Notes: generated by a model from the letters alone, not told the origin. Positions 1 to 8,979 are shown, numbered from the stretch's first letter. The stretch: DNA of 60,507 nt from Lutibacter sp. (GCA_027449025.1 DAIDMK010000017.1:1-60507), one strand, 5' to 3'. Numbers and translations are program-made.

Positions 1-46
1 AACTAAAGATACAAAAAACTAATAAAACTTCCAAATAAATGTACAA

Positions 47-76
47 AAAAAACCGTCTCTAGTTGTGAGACGGCTT
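47..76 (-). terminator. Intrinsic terminator of the amidohydrolase gene
   Basis: Read on the minus strand, GCCGTCTC and GAGACGG form a 7-8 bp stem with a short loop, followed directly by a run of T. It lies about 25 bp past the stop codon of the minus-strand gene that ends at 101, so it is well placed to end that transcript. Confidence 0.8.
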
Positions 77-100
77 CACTTTGATTTTAATAATTATATA

Positions 101-3100
101 CTAATTATGCCCAGCGCCACAGCATTCCTGTATCATAAAACTGTTGCTTTCTTCGTGCCAAGGAAATGAGGCATTGTATTTGTTGTTTTCCCAATAAAAT
201 GGAGCGCGTATTTTAGGCTCGTTGCCAACTTCGTTCATAGTATTGCTATCGTACAGCCTGCCATTTACCATGGTAAAAACTAAACTGTTTGAGTTTTGGA
301 TATTTTCTAAAGGATTTTTATCTAAAACAAGCAAATCAGCCATTTTACCGACCTTTAAAGAGCCAATATCTTTTCCGGCACCAATATAATTTGCGCCATT
401 TATGGTGGCAGCTCTTAAAGCTTCCAAATTGCTCATGCCTCCTTGTTGAAGGTTCCATAATTCCCAATGCGCACCCATTCCTTGTAATTGGCCGTGTGCG
501 CCCAAATTCACTTTTACGCCATTATCGGCCATTGCTTTTACAGTTTTAGAAGTGAGTATGTGGCTATTTTCATATTCTTCATCGGGAATCATTATTCTGT
601 GACGGGAACGTGCATCAATAATGCTTCTCGGCGTAAATTGCAGCAGCTTTTCATTTTCCCATACATTTGTTTTTTGATACCAGTAAATTTCAGCGTTAAG
701 TCCGCCATAATTTACAATCAAGGTTGGTGTATAACCAACTTTGCTAGAGCCCCAAAGTTCAAGAACATCTTTGTAAACAGGCGCTACTGGAATGTTGTGC
801 TCCACACCGGTATGTCCGTCGATTACCATGGTTAGGTTAGTGAAAAAGGTAGAGCCGCCTTCAGGAACCACATTGATACCTTCTTCCCGAGCAGCCTGCA
901 ATATTTGCTGACGTTGGTCGCGGCGCGGTTGGTTATAACTTTTCACTGAAAGCGCTCTAAAAGCTTTGGTTCTTTTTATTGAAGAACGCGCATCATCTAA
1001 ATTGTTAATCACAGCTTTAAAATCACCTTCGGCACCATAAAGAATATATCCAGTTGAGTAGAGGCGAGGGCCAACCAATGCGCCACTTTTAATCATTTCT
1101 ACAAGAGTAAAAATCGTTTCGGTATTGGCTGAAGGATCGTGAGACGTTGTAACCCCATAAGCCAAGTTTGCATAAAATTGCCAGTTTTGTTGGGTGGTTA
1201 ATCCGTATCGGAAGCCGCCAACATGGGCGTGTGCATCCACTATTCCGGGCATAATTATTTTTCCTGCAGCATCATAGACTTTGGCATTGTTTGGAATAGT
1301 AATTTCTGAGGCCTTTCCAATGGCTTCTATGCGGTTTTGGTTGATGACAATACTTCCGTTTTCTATAACCTCATCACCTTCCATCGTTATAATTCTCGCA
1401 TTTGTAAATGCAATACTGCCTTTTGGTTTGTCTACTTTCGATTTTAATCCTATCGCAAGACCTATTGTTGAGGTACTGTCCACTTTTTCAGGCGAACCCG
1501 GTAAAAATGTAAATCGGTCTTTAATATCATTTTTAAAATAAGTTTCACCTAAGGTCCACATTACCTGTTTGCTGTCGGCAGACCAATGCAGGTTAATTCC
1601 GGCATCTTTTGCCAGCAGAGAAACTGGAACCGAAGTTGTTTTGTTGTCTAAATCGGTCATTTGTCCGTTGATATTAAGCGGCGCTAAATATACTTTATGC
1701 AAATGTGAAAAAGCGATCCAGTCGTTATCCACACTCGGAACCAATCTGTTTGCGTATTTGGACTGAATATGGGTGCGTTCTTCTTTTCCGTTTAAATCCA
1801 TACTTTTTAGCGCTTTGGTAAGCTCTCCAAAGAAAACCCCACCGGTCTGATAAAAAATGCGTTTTCCATCATTGGTAAATGTAGGATATTCTCCATTTTT
1901 ACTGAGAAATTTATGATTTTCTCCAGAAGCATCCATGGTATAAATACCCGGATTTTTGGCGAAAGCATGTCCCTGGTCGTTGTTCCCTCCCTCTTTTCGG
2001 AACACGATGGTTTTTCCATCAGGTGAATAAGCGGGCGTTCTATAAATTCCTTTTTCTGAAGTGATTTTAGTTGAATTTCCTCCTGAAACTGCTATTTTTC
2101 TAATACTTCCTAACTCGGAATCATTCCAAGTCACAAAAATAATTTCTTTTCCGTTTGGCGAAAAGGCAGGTTCCGCTTCAAAATCTGTTTCCGAAGTCAA
2201 TCTTTTTGGAGTTCCATTTGGTAAGTTTTTTGTCCACAAATAACCCAAAGCCCTAAAAATTAATGTTTTTCCATCGGGGGAAGTTACCGCATCCCGAATC
2301 ATTTTTACGGTAAACTCATTATCATCAATTGGCGTTTCAAAATGAACGCTTTCCGCAATGTCGATAGCAACATCAACAGTAAATGGAATTGTGGAAACGG
2401 CATTGGTTTTTATGTTTACTTTTTGAATTTTTCCTTTGGACCAAATTACAATTTCTTCATTGTTTGGCATCCAGTTAAAATTTGGGTACACACCAAAAAT
2501 TGCCCAAGAAGTTTGTTGGTCTTTATTTAAATCGTCATAAACAGGCCATTCTTCACCAGTTTGTAAATTGTGAATGTATAAAACAGTTTTGGTGCGCACA
2601 CGTTTTATAAAGGCTAGCAATTTTCCGTCTCTGGAAAGTTGAGGTCTGGCCGCACCACCTGGTCCACCAGTAATATTTTCAGTCTCTCCCGTCTCAAAGT
2701 CGTAGCGTTTTATGGCATAAATTTGTTTATTCGCATCTTTGTTGTATTCAAAAATTCCTCCAGAAGTTACATCTTCATCATAATACATAAACTTTCCGTC
2801 GGGCGAAATAACAGGTTCGTTAACATCTTTTTGGTCGGTTCTTTTTTTGGTAAGTTGCACGCCGCTTCCTCCGGAAATATGATATTGCCAAATTTCTCCG
2901 GCACCTAAAGAACGTTCTGAAGTGAAATGCTTACGTGCCACCAAGTAGTTGCCATTTGGCATCCAAGCTGCATTATTTAATAGTTTGAAATCTTCTTTGG
3001 TAACTTGCTTTGCGTTGCTGCCGTTAACATCCATTACCCAAATATTGTCGCCTCCGCCAGCATCACTGGTAAAGGAAATACGTTTCCCGTCAGGGCTGAA

Positions 3101-3379
3101 ACGTGGCTGAATTTCGTAGGGAATTCCTGTGCGAAGCGGCTTAGCTTTACCTCCGGGAATAGGCATACTGTAGATATCGCCCAAGAGATCAAAAATGATG
3201 ACTTTTCCATCGGGACTCACGTCTAGATTCATCCAGGTTCCTTCAGAAGTGCTAAAATTATGAACCTTATAATTAAAAGCCGAACCGGGATTTGCCACAT
3301 CCCATTTTGGGGCTTCTTGTGAATAAGTTAAAAAAGTGAGTGTGGTGGCAATAAGTAAAGAAAAATATTTTTTAGACAT
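101..3379 (-). CDS. Secreted TolB-type beta-propeller / amidohydrolase fusion protein
   Basis: About 1092 residues. I chose the ATG at 3379 because it begins a typical signal peptide (MSKKYFSLLIATTLTFLTYS); a longer reading adds 26 residues without signal character. The N-terminal ~650 residues hold repeated 'SPDGK' motifs of PD40/WD40-like propeller blades. The C-terminal ~420 residues are an amidohydrolase domain with the metal-binding HxH in DAHAHVG near residue 715 and a typical 'ADLLVLDKNPLENI' end. Family members are secreted or periplasmic metal-dependent hydrolases, often annotated as peptidase- or imidazolonepropionase-like. The substrate cannot be told from sequence. The gene is monocistronic, with its own terminator. 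Confidence 0.9.
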   Translation of the reverse strand: MSKKYFSLLIATTLTFLTYSQEAPKWDVANPGSAFNYKVHNFSTSEGTWMNLDVSPDGKVIIFDLLGDIYSMPIPGGKAKPLRTGIPYEIQPRFSPDGKRISFTSDAGGGDNIWVMDVNGSNAKQVTKEDFKLLNNAAWMPNGNYLVARKHFTSERSLGAGEIWQYHISGGSGVQLTKKRTDQKDVNEPVISPDGKFMYYDEDVTSGGIFEYNKDANKQIYAIKRYDFETGETENITGGPGGAARPQLSRDGKLLAFIKRVRTKTVLYIHNLQTGEEWPVYDDLNKDQQTSWAIFGVYPNFNWMPNNEEIVIWSKGKIQKVNIKTNAVSTIPFTVDVAIDIAESVHFETPIDDNEFTVKMIRDAVTSPDGKTLIFRALGYLWTKNLPNGTPKRLTSETDFEAEPAFSPNGKEIIFVTWNDSELGSIRKIAVSGGNSTKITSEKGIYRTPAYSPDGKTIVFRKEGGNNDQGHAFAKNPGIYTMDASGENHKFLSKNGEYPTFTNDGKRIFYQTGGVFFGELTKALKSMDLNGKEERTHIQSKYANRLVPSVDNDWIAFSHLHKVYLAPLNINGQMTDLDNKTTSVPVSLLAKDAGINLHWSADSKQVMWTLGETYFKNDIKDRFTFLPGSPEKVDSTSTIGLAIGLKSKVDKPKGSIAFTNARIITMEGDEVIENGSIVINQNRIEAIGKASEITIPNNAKVYDAAGKIIMPGIVDAHAHVGGFRYGLTTQQNWQFYANLAYGVTTSHDPSANTETIFTLVEMIKSGALVGPRLYSTGYILYGAEGDFKAVINNLDDARSSIKRTKAFRALSVKSYNQPRRDQRQQILQAAREEGINVVPEGGSTFFTNLTMVIDGHTGVEHNIPVAPVYKDVLELWGSSKVGYTPTLIVNYGGLNAEIYWYQKTNVWENEKLLQFTPRSIIDARSRHRIMIPDEEYENSHILTSKTVKAMADNGVKVNLGAHGQLQGMGAHWELWNLQQGGMSNLEALRAATINGANYIGAGKDIGSLKVGKMADLLVLDKNPLENIQNSNSLVFTMVNGRLYDSNTMNEVGNEPKIRAPFYWENNKYNASFPWHEESNSFMIQECCGAGHN

Positions 3380-3685
3380 TTTTTGAATTTTAGATACCAA
3401 TGGATGAGAAATCCAGTAGCGTAAATTTTTGCTAAATATAATCAAATTCAAATACAAATAATTTGATTATGAGTCACTAAACTTAAAAGGACTTTTATAT
3501 CATTGGAAGTTTAAAAGACATGATATTGAACAAAATAATTTAAGAATTTAATAGGCATTTAGTTAATGATTTTGTAGATAAAACGGTAAATTTACGCGGA
3601 GATTACAGTTTGAGCTATATGAATCTTATACCTAAAATGGTAAAGTAAATATTTCAGCTAACATTTAAGCTAATAAATAACACAA
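3380..3685. other. Divergent intergenic region with a candidate promoter
   Basis: This is the 306-bp spacer between the divergently transcribed amidohydrolase and AraC-type gene. TAAATTTA at 3587-3594 resembles the Bacteroidota -7 element and could serve the plus-strand gene. No ORF or strong hairpin is visible. Confidence 0.35.
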
Positions 3686-4822
3686 ATGAAGTTCGTTTTT
3701 CTTATCGCCTCTTTTAATGCGTTCTTTTTTGCAATTTTATTGTTTCAGAAAAAACTATGGGCATTACACGACAAGATTTTATTGCTGTGGCTGCTCTATT
3801 TAGGGCTATTTATTGGGATGTATGGGTTTTATTCCCATGAACTATTTACCCAATTTCAATTGCTTTCAATCAGTTTCACGTCCTTATTTTTATTGCATGG
3901 GGCATTCTTGTTTTTTTATATTTCGGCATTAATTTCCCCAAAAAAGATTTTCGGTAAAACCAACCTCTTGCATTTTGCGCCATTTGTCTTATTTAACTGC
4001 TATCTGATAGCTATTTCATTCTTTCCAACTATTTCAGAAACGATTCGACTGGATTATGCACAAGTAAATATTTCACCACCTTTTATATTTATTTTCTTTT
4101 TAATTGCAACCATATTGTCGGGGTCGTTTTATTTTGCCTTATCAATAAAATTGTTTAAAAAATTGGATATCAATATATTCAATAATTTTTCTTCATCGGA
4201 AGAGATTAATTTGATTTGGCTAAGAAAACTTGTTTACATTTTTGGCATTATTTGGACAGCATTAATTATTATTACAGTCATTCATCATGTTTTTAATTTA
4301 TTTTCCATGGTCTTTTGTACCGATGGATTATTTCTTTCCTTGTCGGTTTTTGTAATTTTAATTGGTTATTTTGGATTGAAACAAAAAGTTATTTTTAGTA
4401 CCGATACTGAAAACGAACAGGTTTTTGTTGAAGAGACAAAAATTAAATATGCAAGTTCAAGATTAACGGATACTGAAGCAAAGCAATTTGTGGAGGAGCT
4501 TAACAATGTTATGATTTCTGCTAAACCCTTTTTAAATCCAAACTTAACGCTACTGCAATTGGCTACTGAACTAGGGATTTCGACACATTATTTATCGCAA
4601 ATCATCAATGAAAAATTCAACCTTAATTTTTTCGATTATATCAATCAGTATCGGGTGGAAGAAGTCAAAACAAAGATAAGCAACCCGAAATTTGAGAATT
4701 ATTCACTTTTGGGCATAGCGTTTGACTCAGGGTTTAATTCAAAATCTGCTTTTAATCGAATATTTAAAAAATTCACAAATCAAACGCCTTCACAATACAA
4801 ATCGCAGATTTTAAAAATTTAA
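3686..4822 (+). CDS. AraC-family regulator with N-terminal membrane domain
   Basis: 378 residues. The first ~230 residues form about seven hydrophobic segments, and the last ~100 form an AraC/XylS double helix-turn-helix ('LLQLATELGISTHYLSQIIN' then 'GIAFDSGFNSKSAFNRIFKK'). This membrane-anchored AraC type is common in Flavobacteriia and is assumed to sense a signal in or across the inner membrane. It stands upstream of the lipoprotein, DUF6448, HMA and P-type ATPase genes, so it may regulate metal resistance; that link is inference from position only. Confidence 0.88.
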   Translation: MKFVFLIASFNAFFFAILLFQKKLWALHDKILLLWLLYLGLFIGMYGFYSHELFTQFQLLSISFTSLFLLHGAFLFFYISALISPKKIFGKTNLLHFAPFVLFNCYLIAISFFPTISETIRLDYAQVNISPPFIFIFFLIATILSGSFYFALSIKLFKKLDINIFNNFSSSEEINLIWLRKLVYIFGIIWTALIIITVIHHVFNLFSMVFCTDGLFLSLSVFVILIGYFGLKQKVIFSTDTENEQVFVEETKIKYASSRLTDTEAKQFVEELNNVMISAKPFLNPNLTLLQLATELGISTHYLSQIINEKFNLNFFDYINQYRVEEVKTKISNPKFENYSLLGIAFDSGFNSKSAFNRIFKKFTNQTPSQYKSQILKI

Positions 4823-4878
4823 TCCTTTTTTTTTAATAAACTTTGTGTCCTAGCTTATAAAAAAAACTTGTTTTCAAC

Positions 4879-4939
4879 AAATAAATTAGTCCCACTTTAT
4901 AACTTAAAACGATTGGTCTCTATATCGGGACTTTATTTG
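4879..4939 (+). promoter_or_regulatory. Duplicated 36-bp upstream element plus promoter, copy 1
   Basis: A 36-bp block (4879-4914, core AAATTAGTCCCACTTTATA) recurs with two mismatches at 5715-5750. In both copies a -7-like box begins exactly 53 bp after the block's first base (here TTTATTTG at 4932-4939). The equal spacing points to a shared activator or operator site for the two downstream genes at 4985 and 5818. Confidence 0.55.
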
Positions 4940-4984
4940 CAAAATAATTCAAAATTTATTAACATTAAAAAACAAATTAAAAAA

Positions 4985-5479
4985 ATGAAAAAAGCTATTC
5001 AATTAATTTTTGCGGTTAGCATATTAATGTTTTCTGTTTCCTGTGACAATAAATCTGGGAAATCCCCTGATCATAATGGAGCGGAACAAACAGATGCACA
5101 TCAACACGAGACCCCAGCAAATAAACAGACAGATGAACATGAAGGGGACGAAGTTTTACAATTAAATAATGGAAACTTATGGGAAGCCAATCTTGAAACT
5201 ACCGAAGGAATTAATAAGATGAAACTTTTAATAGAATCTTTTTCGGACAGAGATAATATGGAGGCTTATACAGACCTTAAACAAAATTTAGAAAAAGAAT
5301 TTGGAACTATTTTAATGAAATGCACAATGACGGGAGAAGCACACAATCAATTACATAAATATTTGGTTCCGATGAAAGATTTATTTGAAGGTATGGGTGC
5401 TCCCGACTTAAATTCTCGTAAGGAGAGTCTTGATAAAATAAATGTTCATTTAGGCGCGTATACTAAATATTTTGAGTAA
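4985..5479 (+). CDS. His-rich lipoprotein of unknown function
   Basis: 164 residues from the ATG at 4985, which opens a lipoprotein signal (MKKAIQLIFAVSILMFSVSC, lipobox Cys at residue 20). A longer in-frame reading from 4868 would place 39 hydrophilic residues ahead of the signal and is rejected. The segment after the lipobox is rich in His, Asp and Glu, which suits metal contact. The C-terminal ~85 residues form a helical domain I do not recognise by name. It shares a duplicated upstream element with the DUF6448 gene and lies beside metal-transport genes, so a periplasmic metal-handling role is plausible but unproven. Confidence 0.7.
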   Translation: MKKAIQLIFAVSILMFSVSCDNKSGKSPDHNGAEQTDAHQHETPANKQTDEHEGDEVLQLNNGNLWEANLETTEGINKMKLLIESFSDRDNMEAYTDLKQNLEKEFGTILMKCTMTGEAHNQLHKYLVPMKDLFEGMGAPDLNSRKESLDKINVHLGAYTKYFE

Positions 5480-5520
5480 AAGAATGCTTTATTTTTAGAG
5501 GTAATTGATCTAAATAAATA

Positions 5521-5560
5521 AAAAATGGGAGTTACTAAAAGAACTCCCATTTTTATTTTT
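5521..5560 (+). terminator. Intrinsic terminator after the lipoprotein gene
   Basis: A perfect 13-bp stem (AAAAATGGGAGTT / AACTCCCATTTTT) with an 8-nt loop is followed by a T-rich tail. It is about 40 bp past the stop at 5479. Confidence 0.9.
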
Positions 5561-5714
5561 TATAAGTTAAATCTATAATAAAGTGTAAACTTCAATAGAG
5601 ATAGCATCTAAAAGGAGCTTTAAAAATTTTTCTTTTGCAACCACATCCGTAATTCGCCCTTCATTTTATAAAAAACCTTAAGGTCTTACTTTATGACTGG
5701 GCACTTTTTCTAAG

Positions 5715-5775
5715 AAATAAATTAGTCCCACTTTATAGCTTAAAGCGATTACACTATGTTTCAGTGCTACTTTTG
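5715..5775 (+). promoter_or_regulatory. Duplicated 36-bp upstream element plus promoter, copy 2
   Basis: Second copy of the block seen at 4879-4914, 34 of 36 positions identical. It is followed at the same 53-bp offset by a perfect -7 element TACTTTTG (5768-5775). It drives the DUF6448 gene. Confidence 0.6.
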
Positions 5776-5817
5776 TACAAGAATTTAATAATAATCATTT
5801 TATAAAAGAGTAAAATC

Positions 5818-6480
5818 ATGGAAACAAAAATTAAAAAACAGTTAGAAGAAAGTGCATCTAGTAAAAAAAGATTTGTTGGGAATGTAAAATTTGGCGGCTT
5901 GCCGTTAATTTTATTCGCTATCTTATTATTCACTTCACAGGCAACATTTGCCCATTGCGATTCGTATGACGGTCCGGTAATTAAAGATGCCGTTTTGGCG
6001 CTTAAAACAAATGATGTCAATCCGGTTCTTAAATGGATAACAAAAGATCAGGAAAATGAAATCACTAACCTATTTCATAAAACCTATAAATTGCGAAATG
6101 GTGATAAAGAAGTTTATGAAATAGTAGAAAAACATTTTTTTGAAACATTGGTACGTTTACACCGTGAAACAGAAGGTGCACCTTATACAGGACTAAAACC
6201 TGCAGGAAGTACAAAACAAATTATTCAAATGACTGATGAAGCCATTAAAGTGGGCAATGTAGATGGGTTTTTGTTAAAATTTAACAAACACATTGAAAAA
6301 ATAGTTCGTGAAAAATATGATAAAGTGTTGCAACTAAGTAAAGTTAAGGACAATTCAACCGACCTAGGTAGAGAATTTGTTGCAGCTTACGTAGATTATA
6401 CACACACTATTGAGGCCTTAGACGGTATTCTTGAACATGGAATTGAACATGGTAGCGGTCATGCAGAACACAAAGAATAA
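5818..6480 (+). CDS. DUF6448 family protein, membrane-anchored or secreted
   Basis: 220 residues. A single hydrophobic segment at residues ~29-46 ends in 'ATFAHCDSYDGPVIKDA', the characteristic opening of DUF6448. The rest is helical and soluble, with a His-rich C-terminus (EHGIEHGSGHAEHKE). The function of the family is unknown; it recurs beside metal-resistance genes. Its own promoter lies at 5768-5775 and it precedes the HMA gene by 74 bp. Confidence 0.75.
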   Translation: METKIKKQLEESASSKKRFVGNVKFGGLPLILFAILLFTSQATFAHCDSYDGPVIKDAVLALKTNDVNPVLKWITKDQENEITNLFHKTYKLRNGDKEVYEIVEKHFFETLVRLHRETEGAPYTGLKPAGSTKQIIQMTDEAIKVGNVDGFLLKFNKHIEKIVREKYDKVLQLSKVKDNSTDLGREFVAAYVDYTHTIEALDGILEHGIEHGSGHAEHKE

Positions 6481-6554
6481 TACATGTGTGGCATAATTTG
6501 TATCAGCCTACTGAAAAATGAAATTGGGCATTATTAATTAAATAAACACGAAAA

Positions 6555-6767
6555 ATGAAGACAGAAAAAATTCAATTAGAGGAACTCACCTGTCCTAGTT
6601 GCATAACTAAAATAGAGAGTGTGCTTACAAAAGAAGAAGGGGTGGAAGAAGCCAAAGTGCTTTATAATGCAAGTAAGGTAAAAGTTACTTACAAAGAAGA
6701 TAAAATATCGGGAAAACATATTACTGATTTAATTGAAAAGTTGGGGTATGTGGTAAAAGGCAAGTAA
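6555..6767 (+). CDS. Free-standing heavy-metal-associated (HMA) domain protein
   Basis: 70 residues forming one ferredoxin-like HMA fold. The metal-binding Cys pair sits in LTCPSCITKIES (C13, C16), a variant of the GMTCxxC loop. This is the size of CopZ/MerP-type metallochaperones. The P-type ATPase downstream lacks an N-terminal HMA domain, so this protein may deliver its metal, though the two genes are separated by a terminator. Confidence 0.88.
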   Translation: MKTEKIQLEELTCPSCITKIESVLTKEEGVEEAKVLYNASKVKVTYKEDKISGKHITDLIEKLGYVVKGK

Positions 6768-6787
6768 GTCTTTGCTTTTAAATGAAT

Positions 6788-6817
6788 AAAAAAATCCCTC
6801 AATCGGGGGATTTTTTT
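6788..6817 (+). terminator. Intrinsic terminator after the HMA gene
   Basis: AAAATCCC and GGGATTTT form a stem with a short loop followed by seven T. It separates the HMA gene from the ATPase leader. Confidence 0.85.
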
Positions 6818-6896
6818 AATATAATTACTACGATATAAGCATAAAACCCTGGTTTAATATGCTGTAAACAACACAAGATTTTGGAACAACCACTTT

Positions 6897-6940
6897 TGGT
6901 TAAAAAATAAAATTTAAACAGATGAAACGCCTATAACAAA
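6897..6940 (+). repeat. Partial, decayed copy (D) of the CxC-leader repeat
   Basis: It contains the 3' part of the leader seen at 7012-7101 and 9250-9340: the AAAAAATAAAATTTAAACAG-ATGAAA block. After its ATG there are only four codons (MKRL) before a stop. The CxC peptide part is missing. It lies directly upstream of complete copy A, as expected after a local duplication. Confidence 0.6.
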
Positions 6941-7011
6941 ATAATCTAACAGAAAAAAGAAAGATACTAAGCGTTCCATTTGACAAATGAAAAACAATAA
7001 AAAATAGCAAA

Positions 7012-7101
7012 TAAAACGAGCCATAACAAAATTTGATACACAGCAGAATGATTAATGGCGAACTGCATCTGTACCAATAAAAAATAAAATGTAAACAGAT
7101 G
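7012..7101 (+). promoter_or_regulatory. CxC-leader repeat, copy A: peptide plus ATG-sequestering hairpin
   Basis: A ~90-bp segment shared with 9250-9340 and 28871-28951. It holds the conserved 5' block ATAAAACGAG, a short ORF (7055-7087) and an inverted repeat CATCTGT (7066-7072) / ACAGATG (7095-7101). The right arm of this repeat contains the ATG of the P-type ATPase at 7099. A 7-bp stem with a 22-nt A/U-rich loop would hide the start codon. The leader peptide's Cys-Ile-Cys codons overlap the left arm, so its translation would be expected to open the hairpin. Confidence 0.65.
7055..7087 (+). CDS. Leader peptide with Cys-x-Cys motif, copy A
   Basis: A ten-codon ORF, MANCICTNKK, ending in TAA 11 bp before the ATPase start codon. 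A nearly identical start (MANCSCTNKK) occurs in front of the AhpD gene at 28904, and a degraded one (MANSICYQ) in front of the response regulator at 9293. Conservation in front of three unrelated genes argues that it is translated or structurally constrained. A role as a Cys- or metal-responsive leader peptide is inference. Confidence 0.5.
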   Translation: MANCICTNKK

Positions 7102-8979
7102 AAAATGAATAGAAAAAATAGTTTAATAATCGCTTCGGGTATTTTACTCGTTACTGCTTTTATATTATATCTTCTTAAGCTGAATAGCTTATTGATAAAT
7201 ATTATTTTAATTGCATCCTCAATTATTGCAGGATTTCCCATTGCAAAAAAGGCGGTGCGGGCTGTTTGGATGAAAGTTTTCAGCATAGAACTCTTGGTGT
7301 CAATTGCAGTTGTTGGTGCAATAATTATAGGGGAATATGTTGAGTCGGCAGCAGTTGCCTTCCTATTTTTATTTGGTGCTTTTCTCGAGGCGAGAACTTT
7401 AGAGAAAGCAAGATCCTCTTTAAAATCCCTCATCAAAATGATGCCGATGGAAGCGACTGTGGAGAGAGAAGGTAAAAGGGTAACCATTCCTGCGGAAGAT
7501 GTAAAAAAAGGTGATATCGTATTTATGCAGTCAGGAGAAAAAGTGTCGGTTGATGGCAGGGTTTTTTCGGGAACTGCTTTGATTAATGAAGCGGCGATTA
7601 CCGGTGAATCCGTGCCTGTCAAAAAGGAGAAAGGAGCGATGGTTTATAGCAGTACAATACTAGACAGTGGATACCTAGAAGTGATTGCAGAAAAAGTTGG
7701 AGATGACACCGCCTTTGCTAAAATTATTGATTTGGTGGAAGAAGCCCAGGAATCAAAGGCGAAAACTCAGAAATTTTTGGAACGGTTCGCAACTTATTAC
7801 ACGCCAGGAATCTTGGTTCTGTCAGTTATTGTTATGCTTTTTACTTGGGATATTCACCTAACACTTACGTTTTTGGTTATTGCTTGTCCGGGCGCTTTGG
7901 TTATTTCTGCTCCGGTATCGATTGTTGCTGGCATAGGAAACGGAGCCAGACATGGAATTCTTATTAAAGGTGGCGACAAAATGGAAAAATTAGCCAAGAT
8001 AAATGGGATAGTATTTGATAAAACAGGAACTTTAACCCAAGGAAAGCCATCGGTAACAGCCATTCAATCATATGGCCTAAAAGAAGATGAACTGCTCTTA
8101 ATGGCAGCAGAAGCCGAACTGGTTTCTGAGCATCATTTGGGACGCACTATTGTTAAAGAAGCAGAAAGCAGGGGAATACAGCTTTCCAACAAACCAATGA
8201 ATTCTGAGATAATTAAAGGACAGGGAATCAAGGCGACTGTTAATGATAAAGAATTGTTGATAGGCAATAAAAAAATGCTTGTTAGCAACCCAATAACCTT
8301 TACTCAAACAATGGAAGCTTATGCGCTTGAGCAGGAAATAAAAGGAAATACCGCAGTATATGTGAGCGATAAAGATCGTGTTTTAGGGATAATCTCTATT
8401 GCAGACAAAATCAGGGAAGACGCATCAGCCGCCATCAACCAACTCAAACAGAGCGGAATTAAGCATCTGGTTATGTTAACTGGTGATAATGAGCATACAG
8501 CGAATAAAGTAGCAAAACAACTTGGGATTGAAAAAGTTTTTGCCAACTTACTTCCAGAAGATAAGGTTTCAAAAGTAAAAACCTGTAAACAAAAAGGGAA
8601 AATATTAGCCATGGTAGGAGATGGCATTAATGATGCTCCCGCCATTGCAACGGCCGATGTGGGTATTGCCATGGGCAATGCGGGAACCGATATCGCCATG
8701 GAAACTGCGGATATTGTTTTATTGTCAGATAAATTGGATAAGTTAGCTTACGCCTATGAACTGTCAAAAGCAACCGTTCTAAATATGAAACAAAATATGT
8801 TTTTTGCCGTAGGTGTTGTGTTTTTGCTGTTAGCAGGAGTGTTAACCGGAAAAGTATTTTTAGCATCCGGAATGCTTATCCATGAGTTGAGTGTTCTTAT
8901 TGTTATTTTAAATGCTATTCGATTGGTGCGCTTTCCAAAGTATCAATTTGGGTTTAAATCGTTGAATTTTTTTATTTAA
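7099..8979 (+). CDS. P1B-type heavy-metal translocating ATPase with CPG motif
   Basis: 626 residues with the full P-type core: phosphorylated Asp in DKTGTLTQG (D307), an actuator loop ITGES, the hinge GDGINDAPA near residue 510, and paired membrane helices. The transmembrane metal motif reads CPG (C263-P264-G265) instead of the usual CPC of Zn/Cd/Pb or Cu exporters. There is no N-terminal HMA domain; a free HMA protein is encoded upstream. It is probably an inner-membrane exporter of a soft metal, but the motif does not let me name the metal. The start lies inside the leader hairpin described above. Confidence 0.9.
   Translation: MKMNRKNSLIIASGILLVTAFILYLLKLNSLLINIILIASSIIAGFPIAKKAVRAVWMKVFSIELLVSIAVVGAIIIGEYVESAAVAFLFLFGAFLEARTLEKARSSLKSLIKMMPMEATVEREGKRVTIPAEDVKKGDIVFMQSGEKVSVDGRVFSGTALINEAAITGESVPVKKEKGAMVYSSTILDSGYLEVIAEKVGDDTAFAKIIDLVEEAQESKAKTQKFLERFATYYTPGILVLSVIVMLFTWDIHLTLTFLVIACPGALVISAPVSIVAGIGNGARHGILIKGGDKMEKLAKINGIVFDKTGTLTQGKPSVTAIQSYGLKEDELLLMAAEAELVSEHHLGRTIVKEAESRGIQLSNKPMNSEIIKGQGIKATVNDKELLIGNKKMLVSNPITFTQTMEAYALEQEIKGNTAVYVSDKDRVLGIISIADKIREDASAAINQLKQSGIKHLVMLTGDNEHTANKVAKQLGIEKVFANLLPEDKVSKVKTCKQKGKILAMVGDGINDAPAIATADVGIAMGNAGTDIAMETADIVLLSDKLDKLAYAYELSKATVLNMKQNMFFAVGVVFLLLAGVLTGKVFLASGMLIHELSVLIVILNAIRLVRFPKYQFGFKSLNFFI

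Noticed and set aside
4879-4914. Reading the duplicated 36-bp block as another Rrf2 operator
   Set aside because: Only the right half (AAATTAGTCC) matches, the left half is not GGAC, and the distance to the -7 box is about 46 bp instead of ~24.
6900-7622. A 240-codon minus-strand frame opposite the P-type ATPase start
   Set aside because: It is antisense to a well-supported ATPase and crosses the leader repeats; composition is that of a shadow frame.
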